From Flammula alnicola (lineage: Eukaryota > Basidiomycota > Agaricomycetes > Agaricales > Strophariaceae), in contig JADNRV010000073.1 of NCBI GenBank assembly GCA_015499995.1, positions 1-64,000 of the forward strand: a DNA stretch of 64,000 nt, in the 5' to 3' direction. The notes under the pieces are model-generated. The model did no database searches, was not told the DNA's origin, and saw nothing but the letters and a program-made list of their open reading frames with translations. A program made the position numbers and the translations under genes. This document shows, piece by piece, positions 1 to 12,871 of the stretch; position 1 is the stretch's first letter; the number at the start of each line of letters is the position of its first letter.

Positions 1-1214
1 GTTCGATCTTCCAGGTGGTCTTCCTTGGGTTAAGCACAAGTATCCCTTCCTTGGCTTCCTGACCAGACCAGCCTATATAATATATTGCCTAGGGATGTAC
101 CTTGGTCCACATGTGTCCACATGTGTCCACATCACCCGCACCGTTGCAATCAGCTCCGAACCTTCCTTGATCGAAGAGCTTGAATGGAGATGCCGCGATA
201 TATATCAGAAGGCGCGACGTTGAGCCATACTCCAGATCGACAATCCCCGCCAATATAGCTCGTGAAATTCCTGCTTTTCGGCCGATATTCCCATCCAGTG
301 CTTAATTTGGACGACGGAGGCAGAAAGAAAAGGGAAAATTTGCGTCGTCGGCAGCTTGACGGAGTTGGGATGAAGCACTGGGGGAGAACAAAACATTGTT
401 TGTTCCTAGTTAGTTTCGCTTGCATGTTCAACTAAGTATGTACAAATACGCGGTGCATATATTACATGGCTTGCTTAGCGATCCCAAAAGTACAGGCTAG
501 GGGTGGGATTGAGTACGACCCTCTGCAACGTTCGAATTTTTCCCTGCGATGTAATTTCAGTGGTCTCCGAATAACTTTCGATGCGGGTGTCCGCTCCGAG
601 AACTACGTAGTACTGGTCCGAGTCGTGAGGGCGTCTTCAAGTCGCCGAGTGTAACAGTGTTGCCCCTGTCTTGCCGAGTTAGTCACTCCGAGTCCAGTCG
701 ACTCGATCGACCCCAGGGCAAGGGCCAACATATTACACTGTAAGAGACTGTATGATAGTGTATCCTCTTTTATCCTTCCCTCCGATTTCCTCTCTGTTCG
801 CTGACAGTGATAAGTACTTATGTACATAGACCATCGGGAGATATCTACTCCTGGTATCTTGACCTATCTTGACCCAAGGGGCTGAGAATCGAATCGAATA
901 TATACAATCGAGTTTCCAGAGTTTATCCCGAGCTCTTCCGAATTACCTAGGTGACGCAGTGAGACAGTGGCAGGAATAAATCCGGCAAGCTGTAGCTCTC
1001 TGTGGAAAAATCAAATAATATACAAAAAAAACGGGCGACATCCAAAGAGGGTAACTACGGTGTCAATTAGTAGGCTCCGAAAGACACCCATCCAGGCTGT
1101 GGCGCAGGTACCATCTACCCCAGTCTGACCGAGTCGCCACTTCGACAATCAGGGGAAGTACTACCCAGGTCCAGCCAGGTCCCCACATGGAGTTCGAAGG
1201 CGATCCGAAGTCAT
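1..1214. other. Intergenic, no gene seen
   Basis: No open frame here has splice-joined coding character or a recognisable motif. It holds the downstream flank of the minus-strand gene that ends at 1215. A short direct duplication of a CACATGTGTC-type word occurs near 107-130. Confidence 0.6.
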
Positions 1215-2173
1215 TCAGACAGAATAGTAAATTTCGAGATCGACGCTTCCGATATGATTAGACCACCCGGGGTACTTCAACGGAGGAGTTATTTCAGCTC
1301 TTTCATCAAAAAGCGCGTATGACATGTATATCCCACCTTCGCTCTGGCAATCACAGCAACTCTGTCGCTCATCTCCAATGAACGGACGAAGCCACGCCCA
1401 AGCTTGCTTCCAGTTGCACAGAAGACCTCTTTTTCATCGGCGTCTAAATCGCGCTCGTTGGTATCACTCGTCCAAGCTACTTCGTGTGTCACGGAGTGTC
1501 TGCATGCCCTGATATTCGTCTGAATATGCCAGACATCTGACCCTTCGTTCGCGTTCTTCGCGGTCACCACTCCGGTGTCTTCATTGCGCATGCGAGTGTT
1601 CAATGCACCTTGTATTCGAGTCTGGAGGTCTTCAGTATTGATAATGTCTCGGTCTTCAATGAAATCCCGGACGATTGCTGCCTCGAACCACGTCCACGAT
1701 CCCTGATATTTACCTGGAAATGGAGCTGAGCGACAAATAATCTTTATAGAGCCGGTGACAACGATACCTGGAAAGTTATTATCTATGCACCATCCCTGGT
1801 CATGGCTCGTAATCCTGAAGCACACTTTCTTGATCATGACAAACGCGTCTGGCACCACAATCCACTCTGATAACTTCGGCGTGACGAGACAAGACGCTGA
1901 CGCATCGTTGTCCAAACTGTTGCTGGCTGCGAGAGTCAAGTAATTCCCATCTGTCGCGTATCGAGCAGAAACTTTGGGCCAGTAGCACGCATCGTCAAGG
2001 ATGATGTTCGCCAATTCCGGTGGGACTTTCTTTAGAAGACACCGTCGCGCGTCGAATACTTCTTGAGGTGTCGGGACATAGCACTCTATTTCTTGGCTCC
2101 TTGCCAGAAAAGACTGGAATGAGCCCATGATTGCTCGTGGTTTGTTGTAAGATTGGGAGGACGGCCTTTGCAT
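1215..2173 (-). CDS. Uncharacterised fungal protein, paralogue of the gene at 8638-9666
   Basis: I infer two exons, 2173-1337 and 1274-1215, joined over a 62-bp GT-AG intron, giving about 298 residues. The open frame runs into this intron and stops, so the frame alone gives a false C-terminus. Splicing adds a 19-residue tail beginning YPGWSNHIG, which matches the tail SPGWINTIF of the plus-strand paralogue at 8638. Other shared segments are PPELANIILD against PAELADAIID and a Trp-rich stretch (WTWFEAAI against FKTWFETSI). Internal Met16 (MGSFQSF) is an alternative start. No signal peptide or membrane segment is visible. I recognise the C-terminal PGW-containing pattern from uncharacterised agaricomycete proteins but know no function. 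Confidence 0.7.
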
Positions 2174-3022
2174 GGCCAGGGCCTGTTCGCCGTCTTGGCC
2201 GTAATTGGAGTTGACGATTGTCTGTAAGATATGTCAAGGGTCTTTCACAGAGACCGAGTGCAAGGCTAGAACACCGACCATAGTGTACTGCAAAACATCA
2301 GCCGAATTCAACGTCCCTCGTTGGTCCCTGGTGCGTGGTGTTAATCCTCAGCCGAGGCAGATGAGAGTAAGAGGGTGTATGGGAATGTGAATATGATATG
2401 ATTGTCATGTCAAGTTGTCGATGCAATGCCTTGGCAATGCCTCACATTCCCACCAAATGTCAATGTCTAGATTGTGCATATCTAATCTAATCGCAACGCA
2501 TAATCTAATCTAATCTCCCAGGTCAGTCGTCAAATGAGGTTGCATCTGGTTGACCGTTGCATCGCTCTTCGGCAGGCGCGTATGCAGTTTGTCTTGCAAG
2601 TTGTGACCTAGAAAGGACATATAAGCGGGTTGTCGCATGGTCAGGTCGGTTGCCAGATCAAGGCCTTGAAGTATCACATTTCATGAAACATCTAAGCCGG
2701 AGAAATGGATCGGAGAATGCGCTGCATTGCACCATAAAATAATAATATTCAGCAAAAGTATAATACCTTCATAACAATTTAATTAAGTTACCATGCGTCG
2801 ACATTAATTAAATGATGGCATGGTGTACAGACAACGGTGGAAAGTTCGAAAAAGAGGTTTGCAAGATGTGATGAATGAAAGCTGAGGAGTCAGGAAAATG
2901 GGCAACTAGAAGTTTGCATCAGCATCGCACCAAACATTCGAAGCCATGACGTTACAACGCACCATACAAGAAAGGATCCGAATACATTGTTCGAGTTACA
3001 TGTAAACCTTAAACCTTCACCC
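2174..3022. other. Intergenic, no gene seen
   Basis: Lies between two minus-strand genes. It contains short repeats of the word TAATCTAATC near 2478-2516 and AT-rich sequence near 2740-2815, and nothing that looks coding. Confidence 0.6.
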
Positions 3023-6000
3023 CTACCGCAGAGTATGATCTTCAAGGTCAGTAGCGAACCGTCCATCGTTGTATCCACCGCCTGTTCTGCCTCCGGCCCC
3101 AGCTCCGTTCACGTCTTGGCCTTGACCCGTCGCACCACTGCCGAACTCTGCTTGCTGTGGGCTGTTCGGATTGCTGTTCACGTACGCACTGATGTAATCG
3201 TATTCATCATCATCGAGTATGGATTTACGATTCGCAGCTGGAGCTCCGGCACCCAGTGGGACTGAGCTTGGGGGAGAGGCGGCGGGTGCGGGTGCAGGTG
3301 CAGGTGCAGGAGCAGGAGCGGCGCGATCTCCTGAACCCCCAAGCCCGGACCCGTCTCTTGCAGGATACGGCGAACTCGGCAACGTCTTCTTGGTGAATGG
3401 ATCGCTGTGGCCTCCTAGGTTATCCACGCTGGTGTTGCGTGGTCTCTTGAACGCAGCAGCCGATATCGTGCGGGCACCTGAAGAAATCACGGGCGAGCTG
3501 TTGAGAGAGCCGCTGGACTTGGTATAGGCAGTAGTAGAGCCCAGGCCCCGTGGGTATCGCCCCTCTGGCTGCTCTGGTACGTTTATCGTCGGCGGAATCT
3601 GGGAGGAAGCACCGGTCTGAAATCGAGGCGGGAGCTGGCTTGCAGTGGGCGATCCAGGAGAGTGAGATCGCGCAGCCCGAGCCTGGAACCGAGGTGGTAT
3701 CTGTATTTCTGTCGACTGATTCATGGCTTGGAATCTCGGAGGAATCGTCGTTGTCGTCAGATGTGCGTCTGGACTCTGCTGCTGCGAGAAACCTGGCGAA
3801 GACTGATAGGATTGAGCATACGCTTGGGCTGCGGATATGCCCGGTGGCGACCCATAAGGACTCGGGTTCTGGTAGGACTGAGCATACGACTGAGCAGGCG
3901 AATATTGAGCATTTGGGTTGAGATCGGCATAAGGATGCGGAGACACGTTGCGCTTAGCGAAAGGCGCGGATGGAGGTGGGAGAGCGGAGTTGTCTGACCC
4001 TGCGTCCGGCTGCTCGCTATAAGCACGAGAGACAACTGGCAGTCGTCCACGATCGACCGTAGGCTCTGTCTGCGATCTTTGGCCCATGTTTGATGGATTC
4101 GGTTGACTAACTTTGAGGGCTTCTAGTTCACGACTAATCTCGTGTGCAGCCGCCGCATCAAGAGCCTTCTCGTCCTCTTCTGATTTGAAACTCGGAGGTG
4201 GAACACGATGGTACTTGGGCTTGTTGGAATCACTGGTGGCAAGGCTGGCATTTCCATTGCCCTCCTTATTGCTATCATCAGCTTGGACTGGTTCTGAGCA
4301 GTATAAGTAGACCTCGCCAAGTGAGAAGCAGACTAGACATACCTCTCTCTGTTTCGTTAGACGTTCGTGCAGGTTCGAGAGGCGAGGCCTTCGTCTTATC
4401 ATTGAGATTTGATTCCTGAAGTTGCCTCTCCTTCTCCAGCGAGCCCCGCTTCTCTATCTCCGCATCAACATCCTGGATCTCTCCAAACCTCACATGCCTG
4501 CTTATCCGCTGCTGTTCCTCATCAGCCACAGGCCCTAATCTTGTGTTGGGCGGGGCTGTGGACGTCACAGGGCTCGAGGGTTCCGACCGAGAGTCATCCT
4601 CCTGCGCAGACGTCATGTACGCAAGCAGTGCATCGTCGTTGGCCGAAATCCCTGAGATATTACGTGTGTGGCCGAGTGCTTGGACCGAACCATTTGGATT
4701 GGCGCTAGCCCATGGGTTAGACATGTCAGGCAGTGCGGCTCCAGGTGGAGGCGGAGGAAGTGATGTCGAGTTAGAGGTGACGTATGGTGGCGCAATGCTT
4801 CCAACTGAAGGAGGCGGGGGCCGCTCAAAGGTTGGTATGACGGAGGCCGGGGCTCTGACCATGACTGTCCTTGAGGACTCGACGCGCTTTCAACAGCTCG
4901 TGTCGTCTCCTCCGTGCCGTGCGCCGACGATGGAGGACCAGCGCCGAATCGACCACCCCACGGTGACAACGACTGGTTATGTGTGCCCTCTGTAGCTTGT
5001 CCCGTCTCCTCCGACACTCCATCCAGAGCCGCCGCGATCGATGCAGATAATGACTGATCTTGGTCATGACGCGAGCCGAGCGAAGGTGGGTCATGCAAGG
5101 TGTATCCACCACTCGCCCCTGCAGGTCGCGTCTTGACTGGGAATGTAGCAAATCGACCTCCAGATGTGTTCGACTTGTCGATCAGACCACCTGGACGGGT
5201 ATTTACGCCAAAGTCATCCACCGTCTGTTGCTCTACATTTGCATTCTGGGTTTGGGGGTAAGTGGAACCAGAAAGCTGAGGTGGGTATGGCTGGTTGGCG
5301 AACGATGCTCCCGTGCTCGTTTGAGGCGATCCTGGTAAGTCATTGACTCCAAATGGTCTCGGGCTAGGATAATCATCACTGCTGCGTATGGGAGGGGGTG
5401 GTTGTGGTTTGGCATCTGTAGGTGTCCATGATTCCGAACCAAGATTGTAACTGTCATTGGGAGGTGGATAACCAGGAGAGTCTTGCGATGTGCCAGCCAG
5501 CCTTTGCTCGTATTGCCGACGATCGCGGAATCCGACTGATGGAACACTGGAGAGGGTAACTTCGTTGATACATCGATGAGCCTCAGCGACGTAGTTTTCC
5601 GTCTGGCTGTGCCCGTAATACAAACTGCGTGGAAGGCCAGGTTGTGTGACCTCCTCGGATATTTCCTAAGCAGGAAGATACTCAGCTCAATTCGACTCCT
5701 GGCTGCATGGCACACGACTCACTGCTATGACCATTTTCCCGAATTCTGCCACAATCTAAGGGTCATGGCTGAGTATGGTTCAAAGACCACAAATAGGAGA
5801 GGACGCACCGTTCCCTTTTCACAACATTCAAGAAGACCCCCGAACTTGAGCCCCATCCACATCCTCGTCGCCGTGCGCTTGAAATCGCCCAACGCCGCCT
5901 CCTCAGTCATGATATCCGAGTCCATCGTCCGCATTTCATCTCGAAGGCGATTCAGAGATTCCGTTTGCATTGCAAGATTCTTGTGCTCGGGACTCATTTT

Positions 6001-6497
6001 GCTCAGCTTCTTGTCCGCGTCCTCCGCCTTCCTGTGCACAGTACGCCGCCTCCGTTTGAGGTCTTCCAGAGCCTCTTCTCTTGTCCGAATGGACTTGAGT
6101 TGGTCTCGCATGACATGGCCGTGACTTGCATATTGTGATAACGCCGAAGAGAAGTGGTTCAGGATGGTCGTTGATGCGCTCAGAATGTCCTGTAGGTATG
6201 CCCATCAATGAAAGGCAATTGATTGTTATCGCAACCTTGTCACTTACACCGAGATCGTCTCCTTCGTTCAACCCCCACGTCCTCAGTGCCTCTGAGGCTT
6301 TTGAATAATCGACACTGAGCTTCTGTAATCTGTCTTTGCGTCAACATGAATTGGCATCGCCGCGAAAGCAGCACGAACGATATGAGAACTGCTTTCTCAG
6401 CAGTGATCAGGTCTTGTAGAGGCCGTAAATCCTGGTTCCCGCCCAGTGCTGGCAGCGTCGAGTTGTGGGCAATCTTGGTAGCCGCGGTCTTGAACAT
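3023..6497 (-). CDS. Eisosome Pil1/Lsp1-type BAR-domain protein with long Pro-rich tail
   Basis: Homologue of the BAR proteins that assemble eisosomes under the fungal plasma membrane. Exon 1 starts at 6497 with MFKTAATK and LQDLITAEKAV. Further exons give SEALRTWGLNEGDDLG, a charged coiled stretch (IRTREEALEDLKRRRR, KLSKMSPEHKNL, MTEEAALGDFKRT), then MGLKFGGLLECCEKGT, IVAEFGKMVIA and GHSQTENYVAEAHRC, the typical order for this family. The rest is a disordered Ser/Pro/Gln tail with three PPRFQ motifs, an Ala-Pro run and an acidic end near DDDEYDYISAY; such long tails are usual in basidiomycete Pil1 proteins. A frame change near 4827-4829 is best explained by one missing T in a T run on the coding strand: PPSYQP continues as FERPPPPS in the next frame. 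Introns include GTGCGT, GTGAGT and GTATGT donors. Confidence 0.88.
3285..3325 (+). repeat. GGTGCA hexanucleotide microsatellite in the Pil1-like gene
   Basis: About six imperfect copies of GGTGCA/GGAGCA. On the coding (minus) strand they encode the Ala-Pro run of the eisosome protein tail. Length polymorphism is likely and stays in frame. Confidence 0.8.
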
Positions 6498-8637
6498 TGT
6501 GGGTGTGGGTTAAGCTGCGCAGTCCAAATTTGGTTCCGTTTCACGTTCGGCACCTCAGCTCCACACTATAGACTCGAATGGTGGTGTAGGACGCAAATGA
6601 AAGGACGTCTTTAACTTGTCTCTGTGGCTGGTAGTATACAGTTGGCAACGGTCATGACATGGATAAAAATACGAGGTATATTAGGGTTTATTCCAAGTTT
6701 ATTCACAACTTTTTTGCTGCCAGTACATAGTCTCTATGCGATCTGATGATAGCATCGGGTGCAAAGGAGGCCTTGATCCGATGTTTATTATCAATTTATC
6801 TGCAATTTATTATATTTATTACTCCTTCTCGACCGTTGAATCTGGAACAACCGACGGTTCTGGATAAGCTGTGGCTTTCATTATGGTTTCATAGAGCCAA
6901 GTAACACTGATGGCGGTTGCAGCCTGCAGACCGATACATACTTATGTCCATTCAGTAATCGTGACTTGTGGGCAAGTGTCGGGATGTTGGACAGTCCAGG
7001 GAAATCGTACGGCCGTCAACAAATCATGTGAAACTGCCAACTAAGAATGGCTGCATGGGCGCAAATGGGCGGCAGAGGAAAAGTACCTAGGACTTGGCGA
7101 AGAGAAAAAAAGCGAAGTATCAAGGGATGAGACTGGGCGAAATGACAAACATATGTATGCGTTCAGGCAGTCGGGACGTCGAATACTCAAACGTAGCGAA
7201 GTTGAATCAACAATTGTGTGATGCCGCCAACAGTAGTCACGCAAGAGACAAGGTTTTGTTGTGATCATGCATGAAGCTCCTGCAACGCCAACTCTATTTC
7301 AAGTTTACACATGTGTCCTATGAGCTATAAGAATAACTTAAATCGGCGCATACGCGCCTGGAAATAAGAGACTTTGAAGGAGTCCCGATTACCGGGCCGG
7401 ACCTAAGTTTCGAGCTTTTGGAGAGCTTTGCCTTGTGAGTCGAAGGAATATAGATGTTGAAAGTACTTGCTGGTGAACATGCGCAGCCCAGGCGAAACGC
7501 TGGTGATCGAAAGAGTTAAAGATAGTAGACAATTGAACCGGTGGCACGTTCCAAGGCCAACCCAGATCTGCGTCGAGTGTGCGTCGAGGTAAGCAAAACG
7601 CCAACAAGATGACCATTCCCTCAAGCTTGGATGGCAACGTCTCTCAATCGTGGAAGACGATGAAGAGACGTCGACATTTAATGCTGAATGAGAGGTGGGG
7701 ACGTCATAATAATATATGCTGAAACAGAGCCCAAGCTAGAACCTATTTGTGAGAGTTGCAGTTCATAAATGATGTAACAGCTTGTAGCCTTGCACGCATG
7801 GATCCGTTTCTGTAAACAGTGAAGCAGACAAGCATTCATCCAGTTTCAACGAGACTTAACCTAGGAAGCACTAGTAAGCTCTATAAGCTGGACTGTGCAT
7901 GCCCGACATCCGAGGGGACAAAAACCAAAAAGCAGACTGAGATGGAGGTAAGGTGGAAAGAGATTATCGCAAATTGATCGTAAATAAAAACAAATATGGG
8001 TCCCTTTTTCGCCGACATTACTTTTACATAAACCTGAACCTGAACGACGGTTAACTCAATACATATAATTGCCAGCAAAAATAATGCGTAAGCTATCGGA
8101 GGTCATTTCGATTCCTCGACAAGGCGGAATGAGGCGGAGTGCTGGCAGATCGATTGTGCAAACAGTACGTGTCACAGTATTTGCTCCTTGCTCCCGACGT
8201 CGATCCGACTGTGCTTATCCCTTCAAAATTTTCAGTTATGAATGGAACATACAAAGGCGGGACCCACAGTGTGGCCACCTGTCGTAGGTTAATTTCCTTC
8301 CGGAACAGCCACTCCTTTTATCCAGCTGCCTTTAGATGCCAGTGATAGATTTCATTGCATCTTTCCCAATCTTTGTGGTCCTGCTACCCTAGAAGATTTT
8401 CTTGCGAGGAAGGCACCCTGTATCGTGGTGTTGTGTATGCTCCTCACCATGTGCCAGATAATGGATCTTGGGGCCATGTCACGCCCAGTAAGCCGGAGAC
8501 ACTCTGGCTCAGTGCTCTGGAGCGAACCATGGATCTCATCACGTTGCTGGCCCCACCACTGGATTAACGAGTATAAAGGATACAGAACTACGGACGACTG
8601 AAACTCAAGCGACGCCTTGCATCTTATACCTCCTACC
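6498..8637. other. Intergenic between divergent genes, no gene seen
   Basis: About 2.1 kb between the 5' ends of the Pil1-like gene and the plus-strand gene at 8638, so it should hold both promoters. Open frames here are short and have no motif, signal peptide or matching splice sites. AT-rich patches occur near 6660-6830. Confidence 0.55.
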
Positions 8638-9666
8638 ATGACTACTGCCACTCGAGGATGCATCGGCTCTACCGAGGAGAAATTCTCAAGGACGAAATCA
8701 TCACGGAAAACATCCCTCGCCCATCCCGCTCATATCAAAACCAACCTGCCCTGCCCCGCAGACGAAGACCTCGACGAGGTTCCTCATCCCGTATACACGC
8801 CCAACGACATCAGCCGCGTGCAACGAATTCTCCTCCACTTTGTCCCTGCTGAGCTTGCCGACGCCATCATCGACCTAGCTGAATACTGGCCTTACGTCGG
8901 GGTATCACGGAATGCCTTCGCATCCGCGTATTCTGCCCTGGACGGACCAGACAGAAATGCTCAATGGTGCTACCTCGTTTCTCCGAGAATCCCATCCCTC
9001 GAACGAGACGGCGTCCGGGTATCAACTACTGTGAAGATGGTCAAATTTATGATCAAGACGTACGAATCCTCCTGGGGGAGAAGCGAGGATGTCCAGGGTG
9101 CGTTTTAGTATAACGTGTTCATGATACCCCTATATTTACATACAATATTCTCAGATCCGTCTAAAGGGTTCAAGACGTGGTTTGAAACCTCTATCATGCG
9201 AAAAGACGAGCCCCCCGAAATCTTATCTTACGATGAGCACATGCGCCCAAACGACTGGTTTTCCAATTTGGTGTCCCACCCCAGATACTTGAATGATTTC
9301 GGCGAAACGCAACGTACAGGATCTCCAGCGGACAATCCGTTCGACTCCAGAAGACGATGGCACGTTACTGACAATCCCGAATCGACTAAAGATAAAGGGT
9401 GGCATGAAGTCGTTTGGAGACACGATGACAAGAAGAACGTGAAGGTGGAAATTGACGCGGAGACAGGAATGGGAACAGGCTTGGGATTCATTGATTCTCT
9501 CTCGGTCGACGACCGGATTATTCTCATGGCCAGAGCTTTGGTATGTTATTTAAACTATCACGCACAGGCTGTCAGATGACTTTTTTTCCAGTCTCCAGGA
9601 TGGATCAACACCATTTTCAACGTCAAGATGGAAATTTATTATGCCTTATCGTCGTCATATTTGTAG
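8638..9666 (+). CDS. Uncharacterised fungal protein, paralogue of the gene at 1215-2173
   Basis: Three exons fit: 8638-9097, 9155-9540 and 9592-9666, with introns starting GTGCGT and GTATGT and ending TCAG and CCAG. They give about 306 residues in one frame. The N-terminus is Ser/Lys-rich, followed by PAELADAIIDLAEYW, DPSKGFKTWFETS, RRWHVTDNP and DRIILMARAL, ending SPGWINTIF and YYALSSSYL. The same order of motifs is found in the minus-strand gene at 1215. The first intron of this copy is absent from the paralogue; the last is shared. No signal peptide or transmembrane segment. Function unknown. Confidence 0.75.
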
Positions 9667-10542
9667 TAATAATTTTTTTCATTTGACCTCCCATTTGTAG
9701 ATCTCCGCCTACTTTATGGTATTGGACATTTCTTTATGCTTCGTATAGAGTTTTTTTTGTACCCTAGATACATCCGTACGTGTCCAAGTTCAACGACATC
9801 AGCAACTTCTTCGTAGGACCTTGGTCCTTTGGAGCCTCACACTTTTTTGAGCACTTCCTACCCCGAATCATTTTTATGGGGGACATTTGATACATAGAAG
9901 GGACCCTAATGCTTTGATATGAGTACCTATCTTCTCAACGCCACACTCCCAGAATGGGGCACTCCGCATGGGAAATTTAGACAATCACAGCTGAGTTACA
10001 TACTGTAATGCTGTGGAACATAAACGCGCCCTAAATGTTCCTCGAATTTCGCATGGCGCTGACAAGAAATGAACATGGCTTTACATGATAGAAATGATCT
10101 GCCGTCTTCTTGAAATATATATAAAATCAAACCGCACAAGAACCCCGCCCTTCACCATCACACATGATTTGATGAACGATTTCCACGATCAAATAAGTAT
10201 CCGACGAAAGCAACGGCACATGCAGAAAGAAGAAACACAATCGAAGGTGGCTCTGTGTATCCCCCAAATTGACGACCAATTAGATGATGCCACATACATA
10301 ATTTCGGCTGTTTTCATTTTAAAAAACCTGAGCACCGTACCAGATTTGCTCTGTTACCCTTATTTCTGCTCAGAACGAAGTTCTATATTAGTTATACAAT
10401 AAGTAGATTACCATGTACGAAAAGCAGCCGCGGAGTCTGTCCATGCGTAACTGCAAATTAAATGGATATTAGGGTCCATGCCCTCCTGATCTCCCGAAAT
10501 ATTATAGGGTGGATGGGATCTTTCCACAAGTGTCGTCCATTG
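9667..10542. other. Intergenic, no gene seen
   Basis: Convergent 3' flanks of the gene at 8638 and the membrane protein ending at 10543. T-rich runs near 9670-9760. An open frame at 10085-10402 lacks any recognisable feature. Confidence 0.5.
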
Positions 10543-11766
10543 TCAATGAGGACTGTAGACAGGTGGCAATTCCAGAGCAGCGGTGGGGATATCAATCGAT
10601 TCCACGTTAATGGCGCGCACACCGCTATCAATATGCTGTACTCGTGCAGGATTTGAAGGGGTCGTTGTCGAAGGTAAAGAGGCCTGATCATCCTCGGGAA
10701 GATGGCTGACGATCTGATGTTTTCCGACTGGCCGGTCTGAACCTTCCCGCAGGAGAGGCGGAATTGTCATCGATGGGGAAGAAGAGCTTGAAGAGGAGTG
10801 AATCGGACTTCTGCTAGGAAAACTATCCTGCCCGAGGCTTTGACGGAGTCCAGTGGACTTCCGTGACGAAATGAAGCCAGAAATCGCGTTATGAGTGTTG
10901 AAGGTGAAACGGCATTGTTTTCGACGTTGCTTCTGGGATCGAGTAAGAATGGTTCGACGGAATAATTATGCGGAAGTTGTCTAACGTCAAGCGCTGGAAT
11001 ATCGGCGTGTCAAAATACAGTTGACACAGTATTAAATTATGGGCTTACGAGAAGGTGGGCCCCATGTTCCTCTGATTTTGGCCAAAATACTGGCTGTACA
11101 CGAGCAAGGTCTCGCATCGTTCGTCGCCGTCGTCGAAGAAATAGGAGAAGCAAAATGAAACTTGTCACCATCACAATGCCTCCGACGACGCCTCCCACTA
11201 TGGCACCAATGTTCGTCCTTTTGTTTCCGGAGTCTGTATGGATGGTTGGGTCTGTGGCAACAAAGTAATCAAACCAGATAGTTCCTTCCCCCGGTCCGGC
11301 ATCTTGATTGATTTTAGCCATATCGACGATCAGTTCACTTGTAAACAAAGTAAGAAGCAACATACTGCGTGTGATTGCATTCGTGACTTACTGTTTTCCT
11401 AACGCTAACGTCGGTGATACCCAAAATTGTTGGTTAAAAGTGTCCCCTGAACCAGCTTGCGAAGAAACTTGGACTGAGGGTGCGCCATCGATGGAATAGT
11501 TCGCCAAAACACCACCAGAAGTCGAATCAATCGTGCCATAGACAGCAATAGAGCTTCCTTAAAATATGAAATCAGAATCAATCGAAAAGCGATTCGAACC
11601 TCATCACGATATGCGACATACCGCTAAAAGTAACACTGAAGCTATCACCCACATTCGTCGAGCTCGCGACAGTGCCATCGTGTTCGTGACTGCTTCCTCC
11701 GCGAGCCCAAGTGCCAGTGTACTTCACTCGAGAAAGGTCCTGATCGTCGATGATTGTCTTCGACAT
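10543..11766 (-). CDS. Single-pass membrane protein of an uncharacterised agaricomycete family
   Basis: Exon 1 from 11766 (MSKTIIDDQD, YTGTWARGGSS) joins via a GTATGT intron to a segment with SSIAVYGTID and QAGSGDTFNQQFW, then to an exon with SELIVDMAKIN, EGTIWFDYF, and a hydrophobic span IGAIVGGVVGGIVMVTSF followed by LRRRRR. This gives an extracellular beta-type domain, one transmembrane helix with a basic stop-transfer run, and a cytoplasmic tail ending ELPPVYSPH. I know the pattern from many agaricomycete hypothetical proteins; no function is established to me. The tail near 10800-11048 has two competing frames: one contains NYSVEPFLLDPRSN, typical of the family, the other leads into the conserved end. 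An unrecognised intron or a one-base error must link them, so the last exon border is uncertain. Confidence 0.68.
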
Positions 11767-12871
11767 CGGACTAACAAGAGGTCAAAATTATAAGGTGTCG
11801 ACGGTGCATATATACAATACGCTGGTCCATATGCTGCGGGTAAGTATCGCCGAAATTCCACAAGACACCGGGACACTCACAGCCATTTCATGAATCATTT
11901 GACATGGATCACTCTCCGAATGGGCGTCTCTGACCCTGGATAGGTAAGCAGTTAAGCTCCACTTTATTCGCCTATGCACTGAACAAGAAAATAAAAAGAT
12001 ACAGGATAAGTCACTACATCGATTCACTTACTAGTATTTGTCGTGGTCCAGACTCTGCTTCAGGGTCTGTAGCTGCATTATGATAGACCGAGGAAGGACA
12101 CGGATTCGAGGAGAAAATTCATCGGACCAGTTTTAGGAAACTGCCACTGCCATCCGAGTCGATCGGATTTTGATCATCTGCGTGTTGATCTGCGAGGATC
12201 TCATTCAGTAGGGCGCTCACTAGTGGATATTAAGTATGTTACACAATTCAATACTGAATTTCTGAGGCTTACGACTTGGAAGACGCAGGGGGTTTATCCT
12301 TAGCTCTTGTCGAAACAGCAATATCAGTGGAGCGCCAGACGCAGTTTACCACTTGAAGATTCTGATAACCGTAGCTTGGCATTCCTCGGCAGAAAAGTAC
12401 GTCACGGAACTTGGACTTTCCCGATGTAGTAGGCCTATACGTAGCCTTTGAGTCAAAGCTGTCAAGCACGTCCGGGGACAACGCAGTTATTTCAGTATGC
12501 GAAATCGATTCTCAGCCACGTCGCTACGCACGAAAGCCACAAGATCGTGTCTCCCGCAGCAGATGGTTCTGAATCCGCCTATAGCACCGTCATCGAGACG
12601 AAAAATTATTGAGGGTAATGTATGCACTGGGGTCCGATGTCCGTGAATGAGGAAGGCGGAAAAGGGGCGGGGCACTGTAATAGCAAAAGAATACGCGGAT
12701 GCGAAATACTGTGCATGGAATGAGAGTAATAAGATGCAACTAAGTACACACGAGTGTACAATCGTTATGTCCGATTCCAAGGCAAAGTGCGCTTGTAACG
12801 TTGCGTCCGAGTCTTTTTTGTCATTGGAGTCCAAATGCGAGGTCAAGAAGTCTGAAGCCGTTGCAGTCACA
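11767..12871. other. Intergenic, no gene assigned
   Basis: Between the GH55 stop and the membrane-protein start. The minus-strand frame at 12269-12481 (62 percent of it uninterrupted by low complexity) has no motif I know, and I could not splice it to a neighbour. Confidence 0.45.

Noticed and set aside
10085..10402. 105-codon plus-strand open frame
   Set aside because: Between convergent gene ends, no motif, no splice partners, AT-rich codon choice unlike neighbours.
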